Assembly (NCBI GenBank): GCA_009377845.1 | Contig: WHTE01000004.1 | Span: 1-51,924 of the forward strand | DNA length: 51,924 bases | From: Nitrospirales bacterium | GTDB taxonomy: Bacteria; Nitrospirota; Nitrospiria; Nitrospirales; UBA8639 | Direction: 5' to 3' | Part shown: positions 1 to 8,974 of the stretch, in pieces | Layout: the number at the start of each line of letters is the position of its first letter | Position numbering within the stretch: position 1 is the first letter of the stretch | Position numbers and translations under genes: made by a program | The notes under the pieces: model-generated | The model's database searches: none | Seen by the model: only the letters and a program-made list of their open reading frames with translations | Told to the model about the DNA's origin: nothing

Positions 1-29
1 ATTGGCATAGTGTGGCGGTGGTCCTTACT

Positions 30-719
30 CTAATTTGAGGCAAGAACGTTCCTCTTTTTCTGAAATTTTTCCACGATCTCTCTGAGTTCCTCCAGTTTTG
101 TAACATGGAGTGAGGGGATCTGTCTGAATCGGCTGTTCTCACCCAGAATGACTCCGGCAAAGTGGCAGCCAAATTCAGCCGCAACCTCCCGGTCATCCTC
201 ACTGTCTCCGACAAAGAGTATCTCATCAGGATTTGTCCGAGTCAGCTCTTGGATGTGGCATAAATTTTCCAGTTTACTTGCAGGAGCCCCGTATATCCCG
301 GAGAAAAAGTGTGTGAGGTGTCGTAATGTCACAAGGCGGTTCAGGGCTTCGGTCGGCGTTCTGGAGTTGAGGTATAAAGGAATCCTTTCACTTGACAGCC
401 ATGCCAGGATTACTGAGGCCCCAGGTACTTCCGGACAGTCGACAATGCCTGTTTCGCAGGCGGCTGTATAGGTCTCGGCCCATTGTGCCCCAAGAATCTC
501 CGCGCCGGGCTGTGGAGGCGTCAACCCTTTGGCTATGAACTCGCGGGCAAGTTCCCGGGTGATACCGTATCGATCCTCATTAGAGCACCGTTGAAGGACT
601 TCGGTGACGGTGAACCCGCCGGCATCATAGTCTTTGACAATCTCGTAAAAGGCCTGGACCTTCACCTGGTTGGAATCGACCAGTGTTCCGTCAAAATCGA
701 ATGCGACGCAAGCAATCAT
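30..719 (-). CDS. HAD-superfamily phosphatase
   Basis: A 229-residue HAD hydrolase. The nucleophile motif DFDGTLVDS lies at residues 8-16 with catalytic Asp8 and Asp10, and motif IV (VGDSEDDREVAAEFG) is near the C-terminus, as in phosphoglycolate-phosphatase-like enzymes. The reading frame is open further upstream, but the ATG at 719 is the natural start because it places the D-x-D motif near the N-terminus as usual. It also overlaps the stop of the upstream NeuB gene as ATGA, a sign of translational coupling. Coupling to a nonulosonate synthase suggests it removes a sugar phosphate, for instance acting like an N-acylneuraminate-9-phosphatase. That role is inference; the HAD assignment is firm. 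The substrate cannot be read from the sequence. Confidence 0.85.
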   Translation of the reverse strand: MIACVAFDFDGTLVDSNQVKVQAFYEIVKDYDAGGFTVTEVLQRCSNEDRYGITRELAREFIAKGLTPPQPGAEILGAQWAETYTAACETGIVDCPEVPGASVILAWLSSERIPLYLNSRTPTEALNRLVTLRHLTHFFSGIYGAPASKLENLCHIQELTRTNPDEILFVGDSEDDREVAAEFGCHFAGVILGENSRFRQIPSLHVTKLEELREIVEKFQKKRNVLASN

Positions 720-2299
720 TGCGCATGAGGATCGGACAAAGGCACTTCCGGAGCCTTCTCCGATGATGGCTGTTGGGCGATTTGAAAACGTCCCCAATGA
801 TCGACGATCGTTTTCCGTTCCGATCGTTGCAGCTTATTGATTCGTTTGTCCGCATAGAAGGAGTCGTTATTGTAGTGGGTGGTGGAAATTTCTTCAAAAA
901 CAACTCCAGTATCGGTCCAAAAGGAATGCCATACTCCGGGAAGGATGAGAATGGTTTCACCGGGATGTAAAATGCGGGGATACCCGTCGATATTCACGTG
1001 GAGAATGCCATAGAGTATTTGAAACGTTTCCTCCTTCCTCGCATGGTAATGCGAGGGATGCCGCTGTCCCGGCAATTGGGTGACGAGTTTTTTGCAATAT
1101 TCCCGATTGATGCATTCGATAAGGACCGCGCCGGTTTGTCGGAAATTTTCGAGTCCGTAATGGTGGGAATATTCGACTTTAAACTCACTTCCTAATTGAA
1201 TGTTGGCTTCATTGAGCAACGCTTTGACTTCGTGAATCGCTTGTTTCAGCGCCACGAGGCCTGGATTAACGGCGATCTCGACAGCGTCCCCCATGACCGG
1301 TTGATCCGGCATTACGTCCTGGAGGGCCGTATAGCCCTGTTTCCATGCTCCGCTTTCCATCTGCCCTTCGACGTAGGGCATAGCAAAATACACCAGGTCC
1401 CGTGTGAGTTCCCGGCCTTTTTTAATGAGCCGTTTGGCATAGACTCCACGGCGAAGGCCATCAAGGGAGGCCTGTTCCACTTCGGAGGCGGGCGGTCGAG
1501 TTTTGGGGCCACACAACACTTTCGCCCGGTTATAGGCTTCCAGCCAGGCATCCACTTGATGTGATGTGGACGAGTAGGCATTCAATTGGATGGATTCGGT
1601 TTCCAGTCCAATGTGCCGTTCGAACAGACTGGCTCCAAGCGCCACGGCTAGTTGAACCGGGACTGTATCACCTGGGTTTTCATGCGTGGACCAGCCGATG
1701 GGGATAGTGGGATATCGGTTGCGCAACACCTGTATTTGATTCAAGGTCAGCAATGGGTCAGGAGTCGGGTACACGGACACGCAGTGCATGAGCGCGAATT
1801 GCACGGCGCGATGTTGGAAGAAACTCACGACATTGTCGATGTCTTCCAGTGTCAGGCCCCCGGTCGAGCACACGACGGGCGGCCCGGCGCCGGCAATTTC
1901 CTCAAGAAGCGGCCAATCCTTAGCTGAACAACTGGCGACCTTCAACACATTAAAACCCATGTCGACCGCAATATTGACAGACTCTTCATCGAAAGGAGTG
2001 CACATCGCTAATAGCCCCTGAGCCCATACTTCATTGAGTAATGTTTGAAATTGAGCCTGATCCAATCGAGTGGATTGAAAGCGTTGGATGTATTTGAGTT
2101 CGCTGTTTGACTGATGACGGGGATGGATAAACGTGTCGAGCTGACGGAACTGGAATTTGATCGCTGCCCGGACTCGCCGTTGTTTGACCACTTCAGCCAT
2201 TAATTGGATGATTCTCAGGCCGTGTTCCACGCTTCCCTGGTGGTTGTTGGCCAGATCCAATATGAACAAATCGTGGAAATTGAAATCTTGGTTTATCAT
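716..2299 (-). CDS. NeuB-family nonulosonate synthase fused to SAF and cupin domains
   Basis: A 527-residue three-part protein. Residues about 8-260 are a NeuB-type (beta/alpha)8 barrel that would condense phosphoenolpyruvate with an amino sugar or its phosphate: KFQ at 48-50, STGG at 145-148, and FERHIGLE near 226-233 in place of the usual EKHFTLD. Residues about 283-345 are a SAF/antifreeze-like domain (RRGVYAKRLIKKG). Residues about 405-495 are a cupin with both boxes visible (HPSHYHARKEE, then PGVWHSFW). Ordinary NeuB enzymes end after SAF, near 350 residues. The ATG at 2299 follows a GGAAGGG ribosome binding site. The stop overlaps the HAD gene by 4 nt, and the Gfo/Idh/MocA gene lies 24 nt upstream. 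The product sugar acid is unknown; the cupin may be an isomerase or a sensor. Confidence 0.85.
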   Translation of the reverse strand: MINQDFNFHDLFILDLANNHQGSVEHGLRIIQLMAEVVKQRRVRAAIKFQFRQLDTFIHPRHQSNSELKYIQRFQSTRLDQAQFQTLLNEVWAQGLLAMCTPFDEESVNIAVDMGFNVLKVASCSAKDWPLLEEIAGAGPPVVCSTGGLTLEDIDNVVSFFQHRAVQFALMHCVSVYPTPDPLLTLNQIQVLRNRYPTIPIGWSTHENPGDTVPVQLAVALGASLFERHIGLETESIQLNAYSSTSHQVDAWLEAYNRAKVLCGPKTRPPASEVEQASLDGLRRGVYAKRLIKKGRELTRDLVYFAMPYVEGQMESGAWKQGYTALQDVMPDQPVMGDAVEIAVNPGLVALKQAIHEVKALLNEANIQLGSEFKVEYSHHYGLENFRQTGAVLIECINREYCKKLVTQLPGQRHPSHYHARKEETFQILYGILHVNIDGYPRILHPGETILILPGVWHSFWTDTGVVFEEISTTHYNNDSFYADKRINKLQRSERKTIVDHWGRFQIAQQPSSEKAPEVPLSDPHAQ

Positions 2300-2323
2300 A
2301 GTTTTTTCCCTTCCTCTGAAGAT

Positions 2324-3415
2324 CTACAGGACTTCCAGTGCCTGCGGCGTATAGCCTTTCCGGTAATCGATGCGCACGGTTCGTTTTTTGGCTGACGAGA
2401 GGTGCGCGGCGGCTACCACCAGCATGGTTTCCAGGCCTCGCTCTAGGGAGAGGATGGAATTTTCTGCCTTACCTGTCATCATGGACTCGATATGCTGCAA
2501 TTCCCAGATAAAATCATCGGGCCGCGTTTTTTGAATGGTGCGGAGTTGGCTATCCTCCCCGCCGGATTTCCACTCGACCCTGTCGACACCGGCCTGGTGT
2601 CCGATCGTGAGTTCCGCGAAACCGCCACTTCCTTGAATCCTTGCCCACTTTCTGGAAGGGGAGGTGATGACGTCTTGCACCACTCGTCCGATTAACCCTG
2701 CCTCGGTTGTCAGACTAAGCAAGCAGAGTTTATCGTACTCCACCATATCCGTCTGGACATAATCCAGTGTCGCGGACACTTCGGTGATCCGGCCCTTTCC
2801 CAGTCCTCCACTCAAAAATTGCCACAAGTTGATGGCGTGGGAATGTTCCCCGCTGGCTCCTCCTCCTCGTTTCCAAAACCCCAAATAACTGTCTTGTGGA
2901 CCCTGCAACCATGGATGGGCCGCGAAGATGCCGCCCCAATGTTCCCGAAATTCCACATCGATGGTTTCAATGGTCGATAACCGGCGAGCGGCGCCGAGGG
3001 TTTCCTGCGCGGCCTTTCCCACGACGTGATCATATCCTACGAACACCAATGTGCCGGACTCGGCCACCATGGTCTGTAATGCTTGGGCGTGGTCCAAGTT
3101 CGGGGGGCAGAGGGGTTTTTCCACGAGAATGGCTTTGGGTTTTTCCTCAAGGGCCGCGAGAGCCAGGGGGAGGTGGGAGTCCGGAGGAGTCCCGACGACG
3201 ATGAGATCAAACCCTCCTTTCGGGGCGTTCTTGACCAGGGAAAGCTCGATGGCTTCATCCCATTTTCCATAACGAGTTGGATAAATGGTCTGTTTGGTTC
3301 GATCCAACGCCGCTTGGTCCACATCGCATATGGTGACGTTCCAGCCCAGGGAACGGGATGCATGAGCTAAATGATTGCCGATGGACCCGGCTCCAAATAT
3401 TTTTACGTTATACAT
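2324..3415 (-). CDS. Gfo/Idh/MocA-family oxidoreductase
   Basis: A 363-residue NAD(P)-dependent sugar dehydrogenase of the Gfo/Idh/MocA family. The N-terminal Rossmann fold has KIFGAGSIGNHLA at 5-17. The diagnostic EKP motif (VEKPLC) sits at 99-101, and the C-terminal half is the mixed alpha/beta substrate domain. The ATG at 3415 directly follows an AAGGGGGG ribosome binding site, so the longer frame to 3463 is not used. It lies in the same orientation as the NeuB-cupin and HAD genes, probably in one operon, and likely oxidises or epimerises a nucleotide sugar that feeds the nonulosonate step. The actual substrate is not evident. Confidence 0.85.
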   Translation of the reverse strand: MYNVKIFGAGSIGNHLAHASRSLGWNVTICDVDQAALDRTKQTIYPTRYGKWDEAIELSLVKNAPKGGFDLIVVGTPPDSHLPLALAALEEKPKAILVEKPLCPPNLDHAQALQTMVAESGTLVFVGYDHVVGKAAQETLGAARRLSTIETIDVEFREHWGGIFAAHPWLQGPQDSYLGFWKRGGGASGEHSHAINLWQFLSGGLGKGRITEVSATLDYVQTDMVEYDKLCLLSLTTEAGLIGRVVQDVITSPSRKWARIQGSGGFAELTIGHQAGVDRVEWKSGGEDSQLRTIQKTRPDDFIWELQHIESMMTGKAENSILSLERGLETMLVVAAAHLSSAKKRTVRIDYRKGYTPQALEVL

Positions 3416-3511
3416 GTACCCCCCCTTAGAGTTTTCGCCAGATCCGGTAGTGGGAATGCACATCCATGCTCCGCATGATTGGAGTTGTGGATACTTCTCA
3501 TGCTTGAGTGA

Positions 3512-4902
3512 TTAGTTCCGAAATACTTCAAAAATATAGTTGCGCAAGGGCCTGACTCGTATGTGTTGAAATCTTGCTAAAACATGCTGGAATCGCTCGA
3601 TGCGTTCTTCGATATGCGCCTGGGTGATTTCAGGGAAAATGTGGTTAAGGTACTCGTAGCGCTGCGACCGACTTTGATCCCTCATGCGAAATCGAGCATT
3701 GAATCTCCGTCGTAATTTTCTGCCTAGGGCATAAGATTTTGCCGCTAATACCGTTCCCCAATTCGGGGGCGATTGTGAAAAAGCGTCATCGAATGTTTGC
3801 AGGGTCTTCACGATGTTTTCTGAGGCAAAAGGCCCTTGGAGGGAGGCGAGATATTGTTCAATTAACCGGGTTTTCGCTTCAGAACCATTTTCCTTTGCAG
3901 GCTGGCCGGATGAAAGGGCTGTTTTGACGAGTTCAATTAATTCCCGGGATGAGGTAGCCTGGCGGCTCACGGCATTCGGCAGTTGCTTGTCGAAACGGTC
4001 GGAGACGATGGGTTGATACGAAAAAACGGGACGCTTCAGAACATATCCTTCCAAGCCGGTGGTGCAACTATTATGAATGATGGCATCGGCCGCCAATAGC
4101 CAGGGAATGACATGCCCCTCTATCTGCACATGGACATTTGCATGTCCGTTTGCGGCCTGCCTCCATGTCTCGTGGTTTTCGGAGGGGTGGGGACGAATCA
4201 GAATGATATGAGCGGGAAAGGCTGCGGCCATTTGGCTTACCATTTTCTGGAAGTACTGGAATAGCGTCAGACGGTGCCTGGCCATTCCAAGATCGAATTC
4301 GTCTACGTCCGATGGTGAGACCGTCGCCCGGTCCAGCGCCTTTTTTTCATCACCTTTGTCGGGTCGAAAGTTATTGAGTTTGCCGAAATTCGTATTGATC
4401 AGAATGATCTTGCCGAATTTCTTGTGTATTGCCTCAATTTGCCCGGACCAATAGGGACGCAGGTCTGTGCGTAAAAGGTCAATACGGGGATTTCCTGTCA
4501 CATGTATAGGCATTCCATTGTAATATGTTGCATTTTCCAGATTCGGGCATTTTCGGGTCCCCAAGCCAGGAATAATTTAGGTTGCGGAAAGACTACAGTT
4601 CCCAATTTTTCTTTCACATACACTTCAGGAGAACAATAGACGATCGCTTCCTCGTCTGCTCCCACGAAGGTATGGCCTAAACGGGCGAGTAGTTGGGCTG
4701 TAATGTGATTTCGGTTGTGTAGATTGATAGGGAGATAAATAGATTTTGGGAAAGAAGCTAGATTAAGGTTAATTTCGCGTTTGGCCCCGAGGATAACGGA
4801 AAATCCACGCTCTGCGGCGAAACAGGAAAGTAAGACTTTCGCATCAAATTCTCTATTGAAGATTTCAACAGGAATGATCAGGCGGTGTCGAGGTTTGGGC
4901 AT
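3512..4902 (-). pseudogene. Surface-carbohydrate biosynthesis protein, split by a -1 frameshift
   Basis: Two overlapping frames together make one protein of about 460 residues of the type annotated as surface carbohydrate biosynthesis protein. The 5' part (from 4902, or a TTG at 4911) starts with RLIIPVEIFNREFDAKVLL and reaches LAWGPENARIWK before stopping at 4498. The 3' part continues in another frame with NATYYNGMPIHVTGNPRID and runs to 3512. The frames join cleanly if one A is added in the A4 run of the coding strand (plus-strand TTTT at 4533-4536). The downstream half keeps long, family-like sequence with IILIRPHPSENHETW and HNSCTTGLEGYVLKRP. The break is therefore recent, a sequencing error, or a slippery run of phase-variation type. 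It belongs to the glycan block on this strand. Confidence 0.7.
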
Positions 4903-4946
4903 GATAGCCAATATAGAAATCTCAGTTAAAAGATCGCGGTGGATTT

Positions 4947-7304
4947 TCAGTGTTGATCAAAAATTCCCAGTGTGGCTTTGACTTTTTGGGCGACGGTCTC
5001 GATTTCGTTTAATTGCGGGCGTTTCCCATTCTCAATGGTTTCCCCGAATGGGCGAGCGATGCCTTTGTTGATCAGTAGCTCGTGAAACATATGGAGATCG
5101 CGGCGAGGCTGAATCAGCCCAGTCCGGATCAGGCGGGCGCAAATCCGTTCGATTCCCTGCTGGGGACGAGCGGTTCCCCGTTTATTTAATGGTTGGGAAT
5201 GTGCCCGCTGAACAATCCTTTCACTGAGCCGTACTTTCCATGTTGGTGAATGTTCCGGAAGGGGGACAATATACACCGGCTTGCCCAAGGAGACGGCCTC
5301 CGCCAACATGGATTCGCTTTCTCCTGTTACGAAAATCACGTCTGCGCCAGCCAGGTAGGCGAAATAGGGATTGTCAGATTGGTTTGGCTGCCAGTTATGG
5401 ACAAAATGATCAGGAGACAAGGTTGACTCAAGAGCGTGACTCAGGTCTTTGCCCGTTCTGGGAGACGTGACGGCAAAGATCTTCCCATGGCACTTTTCGG
5501 CTAAGTCTTTGAGTTGGTTTCCAATCAAGCGAGCCATCTCTGGGGTAAATTTGAACCGTGCGGTAGAACCTCCTACGACAAAGACTATGCGAGGATGCGG
5601 GGCGTTGCCGAAAAGATTAGGCCACCGCTGCCTGACGGTCTCCAGGCTTTCTTGGGATAATCCGTTCAACGGGGCGAGTGTCTCAATCCGGTGAGGATGC
5701 GGCGGAAAGCCGTAATAGGTTGGTGTAATCACGACATCAAATAAGTCAGCAGGACCTCCCCCTTTTCGCCCCAATTGAATGATACGCGTTCTCCCCTGGC
5801 TTTGTTCACGAATCCATCTGGCAATTGGTGCCGGTCGCCACCCCGTAGAAATCACGAGGTCAGGCCAGGGAGAACAAAGGGGGGAAGAGTGAGCTCGATT
5901 TAAGCCTATAATATTTGGCGGGAACAGTCCCCACAGGAGTTTTTGGATTTTATGCCACCCGTAGAATCGCAATTGTTTAATTTCATAAGGCCACCCCAAC
6001 GACTTCGCGAGTACTTCTGATTGAGTGGTATGCCCAACTTTGCCGTCTGAGAGTATCCAGGTTTTTGGAGGAGGACCGATCCATTTGCCTCCACAACGGA
6101 TAAGCCTCTGTGAAATTCCCTTAGAGGTTTCTGTGTGGAACACAAACTTCCAGTGAATACCTGGATAGCGGGCGCTGATTGATTCAAGGTGACTCATCCA
6201 CCAGTTAAAATCTCGTTTCAACCCGAGTTGAGGAGGCTCAGCAGAAAAGGATTGGTCACGATTGGTATTTTTTATTGCCACATAGACCATATCGTTTGCA
6301 CGATGAAACATTTCTTCGATGACCCACGGAATATCTTCATCCGGGACGAGATGAAGGCCTCCGGGTGATAGGACAATGTCGAATCGCTGGGATGGTAGAG
6401 AACCAGGGTCTTGATGACAAAAGTCCAAAGGGGTCATGGTTAATGAGGAAAGGCCGGTAGACCGAACGTGTTCGGGAAAACGTTCGAAAAGTCCCCCAAG
6501 GTGACAATACAGAAGAGTCTTGGCCTTGAAGGTGTGCATCGCTTCTTCAAGGTCATGCACTGTCTCGACATCCTGGAACGTGGACAGTTTAGGGGGAATG
6601 TTCTGGAGATCTGTTGCCTGTTTGGCAAATTCGGAAAATAGTGAGGAGGGATGGGACTTTGTAAATAAAAGGAATCCTCGTTGATTGGCACGGTGTTCCA
6701 AGTTGAACCAAACAGCGCCTTCGGGGCTTTTATGGTACACAAATTCCTGAGGGAAGGGCTGCCAAGGTTGGGTATGGAGAGCCGTATAATGGAGGACTTT
6801 GGATTGTCCTGCGCGATATTCTTCATCTCGGGCATTCCATTCGAGTTCCAATTTACCCCTAAGGTTGGGTACGTCCAAGGCCCGTTGTACCAGTGCATTT
6901 TTTTTCTCGAATTTGGCCGCCTCAAGGGACCAGACTGTGGCCATTTTTTTGCAATCCATGACCATCACGGAAGAATCATTCGGTGCAATGGTGAGAAAGC
7001 CGTGCTCTTGCAACTCGTGATCAAATAATTCTCCCGGGTCAGTCAGGTAAATTTGGTCCACATCGTTATAGATCGCTCGTCCGGTCTGGCCTGCAAATGC
7101 CGGAATCGCAAAGCGATAATTCGTGAATCCCGTTAACCACTGTCGTCGATCGAATCCCGATAATTCCTTCATGAGAAAAATTTCGTACACCCGGCTTGGA
7201 TCACGAACCTGTTCAATCGACCAGACCAGGATGCGTTCAGCCCGGTATTGGGCTGCTTCACTTCCAATGAAAATTCTGACGGGAGGTTTTCCGGAGGAGG
7301 CCAT
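4947..7304 (-). CDS. Three-module protein: GT8-like, methyltransferase-like and ELM1 domains
   Basis: A 785-residue fusion. Residues about 8-215 resemble family 8 glycosyltransferases, with IFIGSEAAQYRAERILVWSI at the start and YNDVDQIYLTD near 79-89 as the probable DxD metal and nucleotide-sugar site. Residues about 245-395 look like a class I methyltransferase remnant (FDIVLSPGGLHLVPDEDI, then DMVYVAI), without a clear glycine-rich SAM loop. Residues about 414-785 match the mitochondrial-fission ELM1-like family common near bacterial LPS genes (TWILSDGKVGHTTQSEVLA, VVGGSTARFKF, VTGESESMLAEAVSLGKP). The start at 7304 has GGAGGTCAGAGAAGGG just upstream; the longer frame to 7379 lacks such a site. 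Its place beside other glycan genes suggests a role in surface-sugar assembly. The order of activities is inference. Confidence 0.75.
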   Translation of the reverse strand: MASSGKPPVRIFIGSEAAQYRAERILVWSIEQVRDPSRVYEIFLMKELSGFDRRQWLTGFTNYRFAIPAFAGQTGRAIYNDVDQIYLTDPGELFDHELQEHGFLTIAPNDSSVMVMDCKKMATVWSLEAAKFEKKNALVQRALDVPNLRGKLELEWNARDEEYRAGQSKVLHYTALHTQPWQPFPQEFVYHKSPEGAVWFNLEHRANQRGFLLFTKSHPSSLFSEFAKQATDLQNIPPKLSTFQDVETVHDLEEAMHTFKAKTLLYCHLGGLFERFPEHVRSTGLSSLTMTPLDFCHQDPGSLPSQRFDIVLSPGGLHLVPDEDIPWVIEEMFHRANDMVYVAIKNTNRDQSFSAEPPQLGLKRDFNWWMSHLESISARYPGIHWKFVFHTETSKGISQRLIRCGGKWIGPPPKTWILSDGKVGHTTQSEVLAKSLGWPYEIKQLRFYGWHKIQKLLWGLFPPNIIGLNRAHSSPLCSPWPDLVISTGWRPAPIARWIREQSQGRTRIIQLGRKGGGPADLFDVVITPTYYGFPPHPHRIETLAPLNGLSQESLETVRQRWPNLFGNAPHPRIVFVVGGSTARFKFTPEMARLIGNQLKDLAEKCHGKIFAVTSPRTGKDLSHALESTLSPDHFVHNWQPNQSDNPYFAYLAGADVIFVTGESESMLAEAVSLGKPVYIVPLPEHSPTWKVRLSERIVQRAHSQPLNKRGTARPQQGIERICARLIRTGLIQPRRDLHMFHELLINKGIARPFGETIENGKRPQLNEIETVAQKVKATLGIFDQH

Positions 7305-7399
7305 CCCTTCTCTGACCTCCAAAACTATTTTTTCGGGGATTGCCCGGATGCCTTTGGGTCTAGATCGGTGACGTGGCATTGGACTTTTGGGGAAATGTC

Positions 7400-7440
7400 A
7401 AAATGCTGGGTTTAACACTTAATCGAAACGCGAGCATTTT
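7400..7440 (-). terminator. Inverted repeat just after the palmitoyltransferase-type gene
   Basis: AAAATGCT at 7400-7407 and AGCATTTT at 7433-7440 form an 8-bp inverted repeat directly behind the stop codon of the alpha-oxoamine synthase gene. The loop is long (25 nt) and the trailing T-run only four bases, so this is a weak terminator or an mRNA 3'-end hairpin at best. Confidence 0.3.
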
Positions 7441-8670
7441 TTAATTGATGATTGCCTCTGGTTGTACATGAGAGGGGTGAGTGTGGTTTTGAGTTGCATC
7501 AGGCAATTTTGAAAATGCAGAAATAATTTTTTTAATTTGCTTCTCGGTATGAGCTGCGCTGACACTGCATCGAAGGAGACATTCGCCGTTTGGGGTGGCA
7601 GGGGGAATCATGAGGTTGACATAAATGCCATTTTCCAAGAGTTCTTGCCACATGGCCAGGGCCAGTTCTTTGGTGGGGATCATGGCGGCAATAATAGGCC
7701 CGACCTCTGCCCCAAGCGAATACCCACTCTGCAGTAATCCATCATACAATTGATGAGCATTGGTCCAAAGCCGGCGACGAAGTTCTGGACGATCCTGAAT
7801 AATTCGAATGGCCGCTTTTGTTGTAGCGACAACAGATGGACAAGGGGACGCCGTAAAAATATATGGACGACTGGTGTATCGTATGAATTCGAATTCGGGA
7901 TGAAAACTTATTCCGAACCCTCCAGTCGAGCCTAAACTTTTGCTGAATGTCCCGACGATGCAATCGACGTCTTGTTCAACGCCCGTTTCTTCGGCCAAGC
8001 CACGGCCATGTTGTCCGAGTACGCCCAACGAATGCGCTTCATCAACGACCAGGGTCGCTCCATATTTCTTCTTGACTTCCACGATCTCGGCCAGCGGGGC
8101 TCGATCTCCCAGCATGCTATAAATGCCTTCGACGACAATTAAGGTCCGGTGACTTCGGTCACCCAATCGACGGAGCCGTTTTTCCAAATCGGCCACGTCA
8201 TTATGTTTAAACCGGATGATTTCTGCGCCTCCCAGCCGGCATCCGTCATAAATGCTGGCATGGGAATCCCCATCCATTAAAATAGTATCCCCAGGTCCTG
8301 CAAGAGAAGAAAGAACCCCAAGGTTGGCTTGGTAGCCCGTGGAAAAGACGATCGCATAGGGGGCTCCATAGAAATCAGCAATGGCTTTCTCTAGCTCCCT
8401 ATGGCTTAAAAATGATCCATTAGCCATCCTCGATCCTGTTGTTCCGGTCCCTTCTTGGGCAAGGGCCTCCTGACCGGCCTTGATGCAGTCGGGGTGAAAG
8501 GTCAAGCCTAAGTAGTTGTTTGTGCCAACGAGGATGGTTGTGCGGCCGTTCATGATGGCTTCTGTTGGAGAAAGAATATTTTCGACCGTCACGTGAAACG
8601 GGTTCACCCCACTTTTCAGTAAATTGTTTCGGGCTTTTTGAATAGGAAGAAATTTGTCAAATAGGGACAT
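7441..8670 (-). CDS. spt: Serine palmitoyltransferase-type alpha-oxoamine synthase
   Basis: A 409-residue fold-type I PLP enzyme that condenses an acyl thioester with an amino acid and releases CO2. PLP residues are visible: DSHASIYDG at 135-143, DEAHSLGVLG at 210-219 and GTFSKSLGSTGGF around Lys244, the Schiff-base lysine. The family includes BioF, KBL and HemA. DSHASIYDG, the FSKSLGSTGG context and above all the neighbours favour serine palmitoyltransferase, making 3-ketosphinganine in the cytoplasm. It starts 2 nt after the acyl carrier protein gene. A reductase and an acyl-AMP ligase lie further upstream on the same strand, the set known from the Caulobacter ceramide locus. No bio genes are nearby, which argues against 8-amino-7-oxononanoate synthase. 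Confidence 0.8.
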   Translation of the reverse strand: MSLFDKFLPIQKARNNLLKSGVNPFHVTVENILSPTEAIMNGRTTILVGTNNYLGLTFHPDCIKAGQEALAQEGTGTTGSRMANGSFLSHRELEKAIADFYGAPYAIVFSTGYQANLGVLSSLAGPGDTILMDGDSHASIYDGCRLGGAEIIRFKHNDVADLEKRLRRLGDRSHRTLIVVEGIYSMLGDRAPLAEIVEVKKKYGATLVVDEAHSLGVLGQHGRGLAEETGVEQDVDCIVGTFSKSLGSTGGFGISFHPEFEFIRYTSRPYIFTASPCPSVVATTKAAIRIIQDRPELRRRLWTNAHQLYDGLLQSGYSLGAEVGPIIAAMIPTKELALAMWQELLENGIYVNLMIPPATPNGECLLRCSVSAAHTEKQIKKIISAFSKLPDATQNHTHPSHVQPEAIIN

Positions 8671-8672
8671 GA

Positions 8673-8918
8673 TTACCCTTTCAGTAACTTTTCAATCTCT
8701 TGGCCTAAGTCCTGGACGGTTCGGATATTGGGAAGATTATTCAGTGGGATGGAAATATCAAATTGATCTTCGATTTTTAATAGGACCTGCATGACTTGTA
8801 GAGAATCCAATCCCAGCTCAGCGACCAGTTCGGTTTTTTCTTTTAACCGAAAGCCTTCTTTGGTAAAAGGCTTTAGTGTGTCGAACAGCTGAGGGAGGAT
8901 GTCAGAATAACTCATCAT
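8673..8918 (-). CDS. Dedicated acyl carrier protein
   Basis: An 81-residue acidic carrier protein. The phosphopantetheine attachment motif is ELGLDSLQVMQ with Ser39; four helices are predicted from the pattern, and the length is normal for ACP. It lies between the CerR-like reductase and the serine palmitoyltransferase-type enzyme, only 2 nt from the latter, so the two are almost certainly co-translated. In the Caulobacter ceramide locus a special ACP is charged by an acyl-ACP synthetase and feeds serine palmitoyltransferase; the gene order here repeats that arrangement. Two ATG codons in tandem (8918 and 8915) make the exact start uncertain by one residue. Confidence 0.88.
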   Translation of the reverse strand: MMSYSDILPQLFDTLKPFTKEGFRLKEKTELVAELGLDSLQVMQVLLKIEDQFDISIPLNNLPNIRTVQDLGQEIEKLLKG

Positions 8919-8974
8919 TATAATAATGATAATAACATAGCCCCTCTTCTGGGGAGAAAGAGACCAGACGTTTT

